Both the position numbers and the translations under genes were made by a program. Under the pieces are notes generated by a model. The model had not been told where the DNA came from. It worked only from the letters and a program-made list of their open reading frames with translations, and did not search any database. Of a stretch of DNA of 64,000 nucleotides, positions 36,486 to 45,042 are shown one piece after another. Location of the stretch: NCBI GenBank assembly GCA_942492915.1, contig OW818662.1:1674001-1738000 (forward strand), in the 5' to 3' direction. Origin of the DNA: Turneriella sp942492915. GTDB lineage: Bacteria > Spirochaetota > Leptospiria > Turneriellales > Turneriellaceae. The first letter of the stretch is position 1. Each line of letters begins with the position of its first letter.

Positions 36486-36827
36486 ATGGCCGCCGAAATA
36501 TCCCCAGACAAACTTGCCGAACTCAAGTCGCTGGGCGGCGATGCGCTGATCAAGAAGCTACTCGAAAAATTTCTCGAAAATTCGGCGCGATTGATTCAAG
36601 AAGGCCAGGCTGCGATCGCGTCGGGCGATGCCACCAAGGTCGACTATTGCGTGCACACGCTGAAGGGCAGCGCGATGAGCCTGGGATTCAACGAAATGAG
36701 CGATATTCTGATTAATCTGAACCTACGCACCAAAGCGAAAAACATCGAAAACGCGGCCGTTGATTTTGAGAAGCTCGCCGCGCAGCTTAGAGAAATTGCG
36801 TTCTACAAATCACAGCACTTCGCGTGA
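36486..36827 (+). CDS. Histidine phosphotransfer (Hpt) domain protein
   Basis: A 113-residue four-helix Hpt protein, which would relay phosphate between a hybrid kinase and a response regulator. The phosphoacceptor is His57 in VHTLKGSAMSLGF. No kinase or regulator gene adjoins it; neighbours are PBP1A (divergent) and a creatininase-family gene (convergent, 7 bases between stops). The hybrid kinase at 52.1-54.3 kb lacks its own Hpt and is one possible partner by content only. It should be cytosolic. Confidence 0.88.
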   Translation: MAAEISPDKLAELKSLGGDALIKKLLEKFLENSARLIQEGQAAIASGDATKVDYCVHTLKGSAMSLGFNEMSDILINLNLRTKAKNIENAAVDFEKLAAQLREIAFYKSQHFA

Positions 36828-36834
36828 GTACACG

Positions 36835-37779
36835 TCAGAGCCCCGCAAGGCCAGAGAGAAAATCGGTCACGCTGAGTTCAGGCACTGGCGCGGGCTTACC
36901 CCCGACAAACACCTCTCGCACCGCCTGTTCGTAGATTTCCAGAATTTCTTTCACAAAAATCTCGCCGCTTTTGCGGTTGGCGAAACGGGGCATGCCCGTA
37001 TACCCGGGAAAAGGATTCAGATTAAGCCACGCCATCGCTTCGGCAGCATAAGTCAGTTCGCGCGCCGCGGCATCTTGCCCGATCGAACGAATGCCATGTA
37101 TTGCGGCGCGCTGCCACGCGGGTATCTCAATTGCCGGACAGTCGGGTAAGTTTGTGTGCAGCCGATCGACGCTCTGCGGCGACAGGGCAAGGGTCAGCGA
37201 TGTCTCGAAAAATCCCCCATGGTAATCATGGCCCAGTTTCTGCGCCAGTAACGCCCGCGCTGCCTCATCGCGAATCGGTTCGAGCGCAGCGGCAAAATCG
37301 CCGGGTTGGTACGTCAGCATGCGCGATAGCAATAGATTGAGCGGATTCAGCGCCGCAATACCCGCTTCGCCCAGCCGATTAATAAAGCGTTGAATCGCAT
37401 GGTTATGCCGCGGTGCACCGTGAAAAGTCATGATGATGACCCGCTTAACGCCCAGAAGCGGCAACTTACGCGCAAACTGTGTGAGGTACGCGTCAAATCG
37501 CGCGACCGAAGTGGCGATGGTGCCCGCGCCGGGGGTTGGGTCGAGCCCGAGGTTGATGAGCGGACCCGCGATGAACTGTTTCGTGAGACTGGCTTTCTGC
37601 AGGCGCACAGCAAGCTGCCCGGCCAGGCCGCGGCTAATCAAAAAATCGTTAGCCAGCGGCAGGTGTGGCCCATGGTATTCCGTGGGATTTATAAACAAGA
37701 AGAGGATGTTTTCGGCGAACAGGTCGGTCAGACCGCTTTCTGGGAGTTCATCGTAAAATACCATCTCCGCTGCTTTCAT
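36835..37779 (-). CDS. Creatininase-family amidohydrolase
   Basis: A 314-residue metal enzyme of the creatinine amidohydrolase superfamily (a group that also includes MftE and riboflavin-pathway enzymes). Conserved metal ligands are in EYHGPHLPLANDF near 36-48, HGAPRHNHA around 120 and HDYHGGFFETS near 180. The substrate cannot be inferred. The length of about 310 is slightly above many members owing to C-terminal residues. It diverges from the PASTA gene with 115 bases between starts. Creatinine as substrate is unlikely given the broad family. Confidence 0.85.
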   Translation of the reverse strand: MKAAEMVFYDELPESGLTDLFAENILFLFINPTEYHGPHLPLANDFLISRGLAGQLAVRLQKASLTKQFIAGPLINLGLDPTPGAGTIATSVARFDAYLTQFARKLPLLGVKRVIIMTFHGAPRHNHAIQRFINRLGEAGIAALNPLNLLLSRMLTYQPGDFAAALEPIRDEAARALLAQKLGHDYHGGFFETSLTLALSPQSVDRLHTNLPDCPAIEIPAWQRAAIHGIRSIGQDAAARELTYAAEAMAWLNLNPFPGYTGMPRFANRKSGEIFVKEILEIYEQAVREVFVGGKPAPVPELSVTDFLSGLAGL

Positions 37780-37894
37780 CAGTGCATGGAGAAACCCGGC
37801 CGCTCTGCCCCGTCAATACGAAAACGGCAACGCGGGCAGGCTGCCGCTGCCGAATCACTTTACACCGCATTTTAGAGACCGTTACTAACCTTCA

Positions 37895-39043
37895 ATGGCC
37901 AACAGTGAAACCAGCGCGGGCGTTCCTAAAATGCTCTATCTAAAGCATACCGCGCGCATTATCCTCTTCTATTTTATCGGGCTCTCGATATTCTTTATTT
38001 CGGGTTTCACCATATTCAAAGTTCTTTTTGCCGATACAGAAAAGACTGTCGTTCCCGACGTGGTCGGCCGCCTCTTTTTGGGCGAACACAACAAACTGCG
38101 CGACGACTTCAAGGTTGAACTCAAACCCGCTTACCTGATTCAATATCCTTATGGATATATTCTTGCGCAAGACCTGACTCCGGGTAAGCGCGTCGACAAG
38201 AACACCAAACTCGAGCTGCTGGTGAACCTCTCGGATGCAATCGTACAGGTTCCGAAACTTGTGGGTTTTTCAGAAGATCTGGTCGACGGTTCGCTCGCAA
38301 GCCTGCCCGTCGGCGGGCGCATCTTCTCGCTGCGCAAGGGTGTCATCACCCGCGTGGCATCGACGCAGCCCCGCCGGGAAATTCTCGCGCAGTTTCCTCC
38401 GGCTGGCACTCCCGTGATTCCCAACACGCCCGTATCGTTGCTGATCTCTGACGGGCCCGCGCCGGTAACTCCGCAGGCAAGCGCAGCGCCCAGGCTCGAA
38501 AAGGGACTTGCGGTCTCGATTGCGCTAAATGCTGCGTATCACTTGAAAAAGCCCGCCGTTCTTACGCTCAAAAAAACTGAAAAGGCAGACGAAAACGCTG
38601 CGCTGCTCGCTGACGCCGTCATTGGCGAGAAAGAAATTCAACTCGAAGTGGGTGAGCTGAGCGAAGAAATCAAGAAGGGGAAAACCGCGATCGGTCTCGA
38701 AGATCTGCCTTACGCGCAGCTCTTTGTCGCTGCGAAAAAATTCGGCGACAAAGACGCCGTGTTGACGATTGCACGCCGTGAGCCGGTGGCAAACGAAGAC
38801 GGCTCTCTCTACAGCGAATATTATCTCGTACGAAATAGCTCCGCCTTGCCGCTCTTTCGCCGCCGCGACGACCACTTCGATGTATACCGCGACTACTACA
38901 CCTCGCCCGTTGTAACCCCTGCAGTTGCCAAAGCCGCTGAACCCGTCGCCACGACGATTGTGGGCGAAACGACAAAAGCCCCGCAGGTTCCTGAAATTCA
39001 GAAGCCCGAAAAGTCCCTGACGTTCAGCGCCGACACGCTCTAA
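37895..39043 (+). CDS. Membrane-anchored PASTA-domain protein
   Basis: A 382-residue protein with one transmembrane segment (about 23-48) and two to three PASTA domains outside. The first begins at VVPDVVGRL, the second at VQVPKLVGFS; a third partial unit with QFPPAGTPV ends near residue 190. PASTA domains bind peptidoglycan fragments. A charged C-terminal region of unknown fold (about 200-382) follows. It has no kinase domain, unlike PknB. It starts a run continuing with rpe, the lipoprotein and mqnD, with close spacing. A role in wall sensing or synthesis is plausible. Confidence 0.85.
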   Translation: MANSETSAGVPKMLYLKHTARIILFYFIGLSIFFISGFTIFKVLFADTEKTVVPDVVGRLFLGEHNKLRDDFKVELKPAYLIQYPYGYILAQDLTPGKRVDKNTKLELLVNLSDAIVQVPKLVGFSEDLVDGSLASLPVGGRIFSLRKGVITRVASTQPRREILAQFPPAGTPVIPNTPVSLLISDGPAPVTPQASAAPRLEKGLAVSIALNAAYHLKKPAVLTLKKTEKADENAALLADAVIGEKEIQLEVGELSEEIKKGKTAIGLEDLPYAQLFVAAKKFGDKDAVLTIARREPVANEDGSLYSEYYLVRNSSALPLFRRRDDHFDVYRDYYTSPVVTPAVAKAAEPVATTIVGETTKAPQVPEIQKPEKSLTFSADTL

Positions 39044-39057
39044 GAGATACAGCAAAC

Positions 39058-39711
39058 ATGCCAGCCCGCATTTCACCCAGCATTCTAGCAGCTCCCCTCG
39101 CACGCCTCGCCGAAGCGGCGAAGCAAATCGAACAGGCCGGTTGCGAGTACATTCACATCGACGTGATGGACGGCCATTTTGTGCCGGCCCTCACGTTCGG
39201 CGAGCAGATCACGGCTGCGATCGCCGCCGAAACTTCTGTGGCGCTCGATGTGCACCTCATGGTGTCCCGGCCCGAGATTGAGGCGCCAAAGTATTTCGCG
39301 CTGAAGCCGCAAATCATCACGTTTCACTACGAAGCGACGACGGCTCCCATTCGCCTTGCGGAGCTCATACGTGCACAGGGTATTCGCGCAGGTATCGCCC
39401 TTAATCCGCGCACACCCGTCAGTGCACTTAAAGACATTATTCACGCCTTCGATCTGGTGCTCTTCATGTCGATAGAGCCCGGCTTTTACGGCCAGAAGTT
39501 CATCGAATCGTCGTGGACGCGGCTCGAAGAACTGAACCAACTCAAGCAAAGCGAGCGGGCCAAAGGGCGTTCGCTTGAAATTGAAATCGACGGTGGTGTC
39601 TCTGATCAGAATTGCCAGCGCCTGACCTCGGGCGGCGTCGACATTCTGGTTTCGGGAAGTTACCTCTTCAAGGGTGACATGCGCGAACGCGTGCAGAAGC
39701 TGAGGGCCTGA
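39058..39711 (+). CDS. rpe: Ribulose-phosphate 3-epimerase
   Basis: Interconverts D-ribulose 5-phosphate and D-xylulose 5-phosphate in the pentose phosphate pathway. The 217 residues form a TIM barrel. Typical motifs are ISPSILAAPLARL at 5-17, HIDVMDGHFVP near 33-43 with catalytic Asp, DVHLMV near 63, SIEPGFYGQKFI near 140 and EIDGGVSDQN near 180. It lies 15 bases after the PASTA gene, and its stop overlaps the next ATG by 1 base, so it is mid-operon. Confidence 0.95.
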   Translation: MPARISPSILAAPLARLAEAAKQIEQAGCEYIHIDVMDGHFVPALTFGEQITAAIAAETSVALDVHLMVSRPEIEAPKYFALKPQIITFHYEATTAPIRLAELIRAQGIRAGIALNPRTPVSALKDIIHAFDLVLFMSIEPGFYGQKFIESSWTRLEELNQLKQSERAKGRSLEIEIDGGVSDQNCQRLTSGGVDILVSGSYLFKGDMRERVQKLRA

Positions 39712-40205
39712 TGAAATTTCCGAAATCCCGCTTTGCGCTGGTTGTCTGCACTGCCGCGCTCTTCGCCTGCGCAAACCTGATCTCTTGCAAGCGATCTTCG
39801 ATCTTCACCGAAATTGACGCAAATTTTAAATCACTCGACGACGTCTTTATTGAAGAGTTTCGCAACCAGACCAAGTTTGTCGAAAAGAACACTGAGCTTG
39901 AACTCGGCTCAGAAGCGGCGCTCACCGGTCGCTACGGCACGCTGCTCACCATAGACGTTTGGGAATTCAAATCAGAAAGCGACTGCCAGCAGGCGTACGC
40001 GACCCTCACTGCGCTTGAAAAACAGAACAACCCGCGCGAGTTTGACCAGACGCGCGCCACCGAATTGCGCTATAAAGTCGTGCGCGCAACGGGCATTGCC
40101 GGTGAAATCTTCACCGTGAAAAAGGTGCTGTTTCGTCTTCTGGGTGAAAACCCCGCCGCAATTCAGGAATACCTCATTTCAAGCAAACTGGCCCGTCTGC
40201 GCTGA
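39711..40205 (+). CDS. Small putative lipoprotein, unknown function
   Basis: A 164-residue protein with an N-terminal signal ending in a lipobox-like NLISC (Cys25). Spirochaete lipoboxes are loose, so lipidation is likely but not sure. The mature part is charged, with alternating helix and strand; residues 95-150 resemble a small ferredoxin-like fold, but no family is assigned. It is embedded between rpe (1-base overlap) and mqnD (1-base overlap). It would be membrane-anchored in the periplasm or outer surface. Confidence 0.7.
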   Translation: MKFPKSRFALVVCTAALFACANLISCKRSSIFTEIDANFKSLDDVFIEEFRNQTKFVEKNTELELGSEAALTGRYGTLLTIDVWEFKSESDCQQAYATLTALEKQNNPREFDQTRATELRYKVVRATGIAGEIFTVKKVLFRLLGENPAAIQEYLISSKLARLR

Positions 40206-41005
40206 TGGCAGAACCGCTCGACATTGCGATTTCACCCTGCCCTAACGATACGTTTGCCTTTTTTGGCCTGAAAGATAATCCCGACTACCGTCTGCATTTT
40301 CTCGACATCGAAGAGCTCAATCGCGCGCTGCTTTCGGGCAAGTTCGCTGCCGCCAAAGGTTCGTTCGCCATTATGAACAAGCTCTCACCCGAATATACGT
40401 TCGCAGACTGCGGAGCGGCGATTGGGCGCGGCGTCGGGCCCGTACTTGTCGGCAAAGTACATGCCGATGCACGCATCGCGCTGCCAGGCGAAAACACCAC
40501 GGCGCACCTGCTGTTTCGCTATTGGCTTTCAAAACAGCCCCTTAACGGGGGATTAAAAATTGTACAGATGCCTTTCTTTGAAATGCTGCCGGCGCTGAGG
40601 CGAGGCACGGTGGATGCAGCTGTTCTGATACATGAAGGCCGATTTGTCTACGCCGCCGAAGGCCTTGGGCTCGTGCAAGATCTCGGCGCCTTCTGGGAAG
40701 AATATGAGCAGGCGATGATTCCCTTGGGTTGCATCTACCTGCAAAGCAGCCTCGCCGCCTCAACGCGGCAGAAATTCACCGCCGATTTACGCGAATCGAT
40801 TAATGCGAGCCGCGAACATTTTCGTAATCGATCCTCAATCTACGTTGAAGGCATTTTGCCGTATATGCAGCAGCACGCGCAGGAGCAGTCGATAGCGGTT
40901 GTTGAGGCGCATGTCAATACGTATGTGACAGCCGATACGGTACAGCTCAGCGACGAGGCCCTCACTTCGGTGGCGGCTTTCGGCAAATATTGCCTGCCCC
41001 GTTGA
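40205..41005 (+). CDS. mqnD: 1,4-dihydroxy-6-naphthoate synthase of the futalosine menaquinone pathway
   Basis: Cleaves cyclic dehypoxanthine futalosine to 1,4-dihydroxy-6-naphthoate. In 266 residues it shows the MqnD signatures IAISPCPNDTFAF at 7-19 and the GAAIGRGVGPVLV segment near 79-91, with an Ala/Gly-rich PBP-like fold. This implies menaquinone synthesis by the futalosine route. MqnA is a relative, but the SPCPNDTF start fits MqnD better. It overlaps the lipoprotein gene by 1 base and ends the PASTA-rpe-mqnD run; 100 bases follow before the next gene. Confidence 0.9.
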   Translation: MAEPLDIAISPCPNDTFAFFGLKDNPDYRLHFLDIEELNRALLSGKFAAAKGSFAIMNKLSPEYTFADCGAAIGRGVGPVLVGKVHADARIALPGENTTAHLLFRYWLSKQPLNGGLKIVQMPFFEMLPALRRGTVDAAVLIHEGRFVYAAEGLGLVQDLGAFWEEYEQAMIPLGCIYLQSSLAASTRQKFTADLRESINASREHFRNRSSIYVEGILPYMQQHAQEQSIAVVEAHVNTYVTADTVQLSDEALTSVAAFGKYCLPR

Positions 41006-41104
41006 GGGTCAGGGGCGGCATTGCTGTACGCCGGGCGGGACTCTCTGGCTGCGACAGATTTTTGCAACCCTTCAGGGAAAAACAGCATCTAAAGGCGGTA
41101 GAGA

Positions 41105-41503
41105 ATGGAAACGGGTAATATCAAGAATCTGGAGGCGATGCTCGAACGTTGCGTCAACGCCCCACATACCGGCGACGTCATTTTGTCGATCGTGCCCATG
41201 GTTGCGGTAGTCTTCGGTTCAGTACTGATCTTTTTTCTAATGCTCTATAATTACCGCCTGCGGCGCGAGAAAATTCGCCTGCAGATACCGACCGACAGCG
41301 CGCGCGACCATCTGAGGTTCATCAGCCTGCTCGCGGGCTGCCTCAGCTTCTCGGCCGGGCTGCCCCTGACGCTGTTTTTTTTCTTCACACGGCCGACAAA
41401 TCCGGGGATATTGGGCGGATTGATACCCCTGTTCGCCGGAATCGGACTTATTGTTTTTTATTACCTCTCTGAACGCAAAGCCGGAGTCCATGCTGGACGA
41501 TGA
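41105..41503 (+). CDS. Small membrane protein upstream of an ECF sigma factor
   Basis: A 132-residue protein with three predicted membrane helices (about 19-43, 68-93 and 99-118). Basic loops (RLRREKIRL near 49-57) suggest the N-terminus faces outside. No family is recognised. It overlaps the ECF sigma gene by 14 bases in another frame, so they are translationally coupled; this suggests a role in sensing or in the same envelope response. It does not look like a classical zinc anti-sigma factor. Confidence 0.72.
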   Translation: METGNIKNLEAMLERCVNAPHTGDVILSIVPMVAVVFGSVLIFFLMLYNYRLRREKIRLQIPTDSARDHLRFISLLAGCLSFSAGLPLTLFFFFTRPTNPGILGGLIPLFAGIGLIVFYYLSERKAGVHAGR

Positions 41504-42002
41504 TGCGCTTCTTTCCAAAGACGACTTTGACCGGGAATTCGAGCGAGCGATCGATATGATCTACTCGATCGGGCTGAAACTCTATCGGGGCAACGAAGAC
41601 GACGCTGCCGATTTTGCACAGTCGGTCTACGTCTTTGCGCTGAAGCAGCTCGGCAAGTTCGGGGGGCGTTCGGCCTTTTCAACCTGGCTTTATCGCCTCG
41701 CATGGAATTTTGGTCTTGAAGACCTGCGTCGCAAGAAACGCCTTGTTACAGAAACCATCGATAATTATGAAATCGCCGCCGATGAGCCCGAGACATTCTT
41801 TGACGAAGAAGAGATCGAACGCCTGCGCACGCACATCGGCACCTTACCCGATCATTACCGCATTCCTCTGATCTTGCTTTATTTTGAAAATATGCATTAC
41901 TCTGAAATATCCGCAATTACGGGTATGAAAGAAGGCACACTCAAGGCGAACGTGCACCGTGCCAAACACGTGCTGCGCCAAAAAATGGAGCAATCCACAT
42001 GA
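41490..42002 (+). CDS. ECF-family RNA polymerase sigma factor
   Basis: A 170-residue extracytoplasmic-function sigma factor. Region 2 spans about 14-75 (ADFAQSVYVFALKQLG, then FSTWLYRLAWNFGLEDLRRKKR, the -10 recognition part). Region 4 covers about 108-165, with a helix-turn-helix (YSEISAITGMKEGTLKANVHRAKHVLRQKM). The ATG at 41490 has CCGGAG before it; an earlier frame start lies inside the upstream gene. It is flanked on both sides by small membrane proteins in the same direction, one probably a regulator. The regulon is unknown. Confidence 0.92.
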   Translation: MLDDDALLSKDDFDREFERAIDMIYSIGLKLYRGNEDDAADFAQSVYVFALKQLGKFGGRSAFSTWLYRLAWNFGLEDLRRKKRLVTETIDNYEIAADEPETFFDEEEIERLRTHIGTLPDHYRIPLILLYFENMHYSEISAITGMKEGTLKANVHRAKHVLRQKMEQST

Positions 42003-42051
42003 TTTTATTGTCGCAAATGTCTACAATAGGCATCTTGTGCAGGGAGCAGCA

Positions 42052-42399
42052 ATGAGAAAATACACGTATCCAGAAGCCGTACACCGTGCAGTGCACGCCG
42101 AGTACACCCGCAAGGCCCCCGAGACGCTGCGCCTGCGCATACACGAACTGATGCGTTTGCCTCTGATGCGGCCGTGGCAGTTTGCGGGCATCGTGCTGTT
42201 GCTGTTCGCGACGCCGCTTTCTTTTTACGTCTTTGGCCGCAAGTTTGTTTACTCAGACGACATGCTTCTGGTTCTCAATATTTCATCGGGCGTTGCGGTA
42301 TTCTTCATTATTTTCGCGGGGGTAGCGCACTATTTTGCTGACCCGAAAAACAAAAGTGACCTGATCGATCGCATCAACGCGCTTCGCGCGCGTATCTGA
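42052..42399 (+). CDS. Small membrane protein, possible anti-sigma factor
   Basis: A 115-residue protein with a cytosolic helical N-terminus of about 38 residues (charged, with RLRIHELMRL) followed by two membrane helices (about 42-60 and 72-94) and a short basic tail. It has an AGGGAG site before the ATG and starts 49 bases after the ECF sigma gene in the same direction. An anti-sigma role is plausible from position and topology, but the HxxxCxxC zinc motif of ZAS anti-sigma factors is absent. No homologue is recognised. Confidence 0.65.
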   Translation: MRKYTYPEAVHRAVHAEYTRKAPETLRLRIHELMRLPLMRPWQFAGIVLLLFATPLSFYVFGRKFVYSDDMLLVLNISSGVAVFFIIFAGVAHYFADPKNKSDLIDRINALRARI

Positions 42400-42402
42400 C
42401 GT

Positions 42403-42747
42403 CTATTTTTTAGCGTGAATTGCGGCCAGAGCAGCTTTTTCGTCGGGAAAAACAGTGAAATGCTGGTCTGATTTGGTCAGTTTAAAAACCATTTCGATCG
42501 TCGAATTGATACCCACCAGATAGAGAGCGCCGCCGTAAGCCTGCAGCTTCTTCTGCACCTGAAACAGAACACCCATGGCCGACGAGTCGAGGTATTCGAC
42601 GCGCGTCAGATCGATAATCAGGTTATCGGGTTCACTGCGCACCGTGTCGAGCAGCTTCTCTTTCAGATCGGGAATGAAATACATGTGCAGTTGCGCCGCG
42701 GTGATGAGCGCGCAGGGCACGCCGTCCTTTTCATGCATTTCAACCAC
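42403..42747 (-). CDS. STAS-domain anti-anti-sigma factor
   Basis: A 114-residue SpoIIAA/RsbV-like protein. The phosphorylatable serine lies in the LDSSAMGVLF motif (about 51-60), after a DNLIIDLTRVEY strand. Such proteins switch partners when dephosphorylated, releasing a sigma factor or another target from a kinase. No cognate RsbW-like kinase is in the window. The start is GTG with an AAAGGG region upstream; a -35-like TTGACA sits about 30 bases upstream of the start. It is convergent with the small membrane protein, their ends 3 bases apart. Confidence 0.9.
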   Translation of the reverse strand: MVEMHEKDGVPCALITAAQLHMYFIPDLKEKLLDTVRSEPDNLIIDLTRVEYLDSSAMGVLFQVQKKLQAYGGALYLVGINSTIEMVFKLTKSDQHFTVFPDEKAALAAIHAKK

Positions 42748-42800
42748 GATGAATAACCCTTTGTGCCCGGCGCCCTGTCAATTAATTGTCAGGTTTTTAT

Positions 42801-45038
42801 TCAAGAGCGTTCAGGCTCAAATTGCAGCGCCATTTCAATCGGATCAGCCCTGAGCAGGCGTACCTTGAAACGATCTCCCAGTGAAAGGGTTTTCTGCAGT
42901 TTACCCGCATAGACGCTGAAATCGTCGATCACGCGTATTTCTCCGCGGCGGTCGACAGCCATCGCGCTGATTTCGCCCTCGGCGGGAAAGTCCGTCAGCG
43001 CGACGAACAGGCGGTCAGGGGTAAAGCCGCTGAGCCAGCAATTGAACGATTCACCGATACGGTTACCCATTGCCCTGACGGCGAGCAGCTTTTTGTCGGC
43101 ACGTTCGGCTTCAAACGAGATGCGCTCGAGCCGTGAGGCTTCCCGGCCAAAGAACTCGAGTTCGCCCATGTTGAACGTGCGCTTTTCCCGGTCGAGCAGC
43201 GACGCGAGTTGCAAATGCGTCACCAGGTCGGCAAAACGGCGTATCGGCGAAGTAAAGTGCGCATATTCCTGAAAGGCGAGACCCCAATGTCCCTTCGATT
43301 CAGGCATGTAGTTCGCCTGCATGAACGACCTCAGCAGCAAGAACTGAAACACTTCGCGCACTGGGTCGAGCCCTTCGTGCGCCAGCACCCGGCCGATTTC
43401 TTTCTGGTCGACCCCGCGGATCTTCAGTCGCGAGGCATATTTCTCGAGATAGCGGTTCAGCTTCTCCAGCTTTTCTGGCGGCATGCTCTCGTGGTTACGG
43501 TGCAATACCGGAATCTGGTGCCGAATCGCGTGGTTCGCCACCGCCTGATTCGCGCTCAGCATACATTCTTCAACAAGGCGATGCGAATTGAGGCGCTGCT
43601 GCACATCGAGCCCGCGAAAACGCCCCTGCTTGTCATAAATTGCCTTTTGCTCAGCGATATTCAGATCGATTCGCCCTTCGCGGTCGCGGCGCGCAATAAG
43701 AACATTGGAAAGTTCAAGCGCCACCGCAAGCGGAGAAGATTTCTTCTTGAGGTCGGTATGCGCTTCTTTGTAGGTATAGCGCTTATTGATAAAGATAACC
43801 GACCGAAAGATCTCGTGCCTGATCATCTTGCCCGATTGGTCGAAAATCATGCGGGCAGTAAAGGCAAGACGTTCTGTCTTCGGCTTCAGACTGCAGAATT
43901 CATTTGAGAGAATTTCGGGCAGCATCGGTATGACCCCGCCTGCCAGATAGTAACTGTTACCGCGCCGCAAAGCTTCGTCAAAGAGAGGTGTACCAGGCTT
44001 AACGAAAAACGAAACATCGGCGATATGCACATCGAGTTCATAACCGTCGGGCAATCTGGTGACCGAGATCGCATCATCGAAATCTTTTGCATCTTCGCCG
44101 TCGATGGTGAAGATATAGCGATCTTTTACGTGCTGCCGCTTCTTGTTCTTCATCTCGGCTTTAACGAGCTGCGTCAAATCGCGTTTAGTGGGAACCAAAG
44201 ACTTATCAAAATCTTCGGGTAGCATGAAGCGCAGGCGCAGGCGTTCGAGATCACCTTTGCGGTCTTCGCGAATTGCCCGTCCCGAGGGTTCAAAGACAAA
44301 GGCCTGCGCACGGCTATACCCCCCCGACGAATGCTCGCGCATGTACTGCTTCTGTGCGGTGGTGCGCGTCAGATAGACGAGCGACGGGTCAGCGTCACCC
44401 TTGCGCGGTTTTTTCGCCGCACTGCGCGGCACCTGCACGAGCACAAACGGGCGATCGGGCAAATCAACGAGTTCGGCGAGCTGCAGGTCGTCTGTGCCGC
44501 GTGCAGGCCCCGAGAGCCTTGCAAGGTACTCGCCCGAGAACGGTTCGACAATCGCTTCAACGCGCGCAGTCAGCCTGCCGCGGCCAAAACCAGTAACTCG
44601 TATGCGAACCTTGTCACGGTGCAGCGCACCGCCTCGCTCAGCAAACGGTATCACCGCCTCAACCCGGGACGCGGCGGGTACGAAACCTACACCCGATTTA
44701 GCCGCGCTGAAGGCGCCTGTGAACTGGTTCTGTATCAGGTACTGGTTGTGTTTTACCGTCACAACCCCCGCCGCAATGAGAAATTGCAGAGCCTCGGTGG
44801 TAAAGCGGTCTTGCGCCACCGGCGCCGCCGCAGGGGCAGGCGCCGCGGCTGTCTTCTTGCCTGACCGGCGGCTGCTCTTCTTGGCCCCCGCACTCCCCCT
44901 TTCTGCAGTTTGCACGCCTCCCGGTTCGCTTGCGCCCGCCGGAACGGCTACGCCTTTGCCCACCGGCAGTTTGAGGTCGCCTGATTTGGCTGCGTGAAAG
45001 AGCCACTTATCTACTAGTTTTTCTGTTTGTTTGTCCAT
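42801..45038 (-). CDS. rnr: Ribonuclease R-type 3'-5' exoribonuclease
   Basis: Degrades structured RNA from the 3' end. A long N-terminal region (about 20-60) is low-complexity, with Ala/Pro/Lys runs. Then come cold-shock-like domains (about 130-250), the RNB catalytic domain with the metal-binding DGEDAKDFDDAIS near 310, AHFTSPIRRFADLVTH near 592 and a C-terminal S1 domain that is short here. The 745 residues are typical. The name rnr is by family; RNase II-like activity is possible. TsaB lies 4 bases upstream on the same strand and TsaE overlaps TsaB. Confidence 0.9.
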   Translation of the reverse strand: MDKQTEKLVDKWLFHAAKSGDLKLPVGKGVAVPAGASEPGGVQTAERGSAGAKKSSRRSGKKTAAAPAPAAAPVAQDRFTTEALQFLIAAGVVTVKHNQYLIQNQFTGAFSAAKSGVGFVPAASRVEAVIPFAERGGALHRDKVRIRVTGFGRGRLTARVEAIVEPFSGEYLARLSGPARGTDDLQLAELVDLPDRPFVLVQVPRSAAKKPRKGDADPSLVYLTRTTAQKQYMREHSSGGYSRAQAFVFEPSGRAIREDRKGDLERLRLRFMLPEDFDKSLVPTKRDLTQLVKAEMKNKKRQHVKDRYIFTIDGEDAKDFDDAISVTRLPDGYELDVHIADVSFFVKPGTPLFDEALRRGNSYYLAGGVIPMLPEILSNEFCSLKPKTERLAFTARMIFDQSGKMIRHEIFRSVIFINKRYTYKEAHTDLKKKSSPLAVALELSNVLIARRDREGRIDLNIAEQKAIYDKQGRFRGLDVQQRLNSHRLVEECMLSANQAVANHAIRHQIPVLHRNHESMPPEKLEKLNRYLEKYASRLKIRGVDQKEIGRVLAHEGLDPVREVFQFLLLRSFMQANYMPESKGHWGLAFQEYAHFTSPIRRFADLVTHLQLASLLDREKRTFNMGELEFFGREASRLERISFEAERADKKLLAVRAMGNRIGESFNCWLSGFTPDRLFVALTDFPAEGEISAMAVDRRGEIRVIDDFSVYAGKLQKTLSLGDRFKVRLLRADPIEMALQFEPERS

Positions 45039-45042
45039 GATA

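Noticed and set aside
36373..36486. A TTGACA at the start of the Hpt gene region as a promoter
   Set aside because: No -10 box lies at a suitable distance (the nearest AT-rich hexamer is about 12 bases away).
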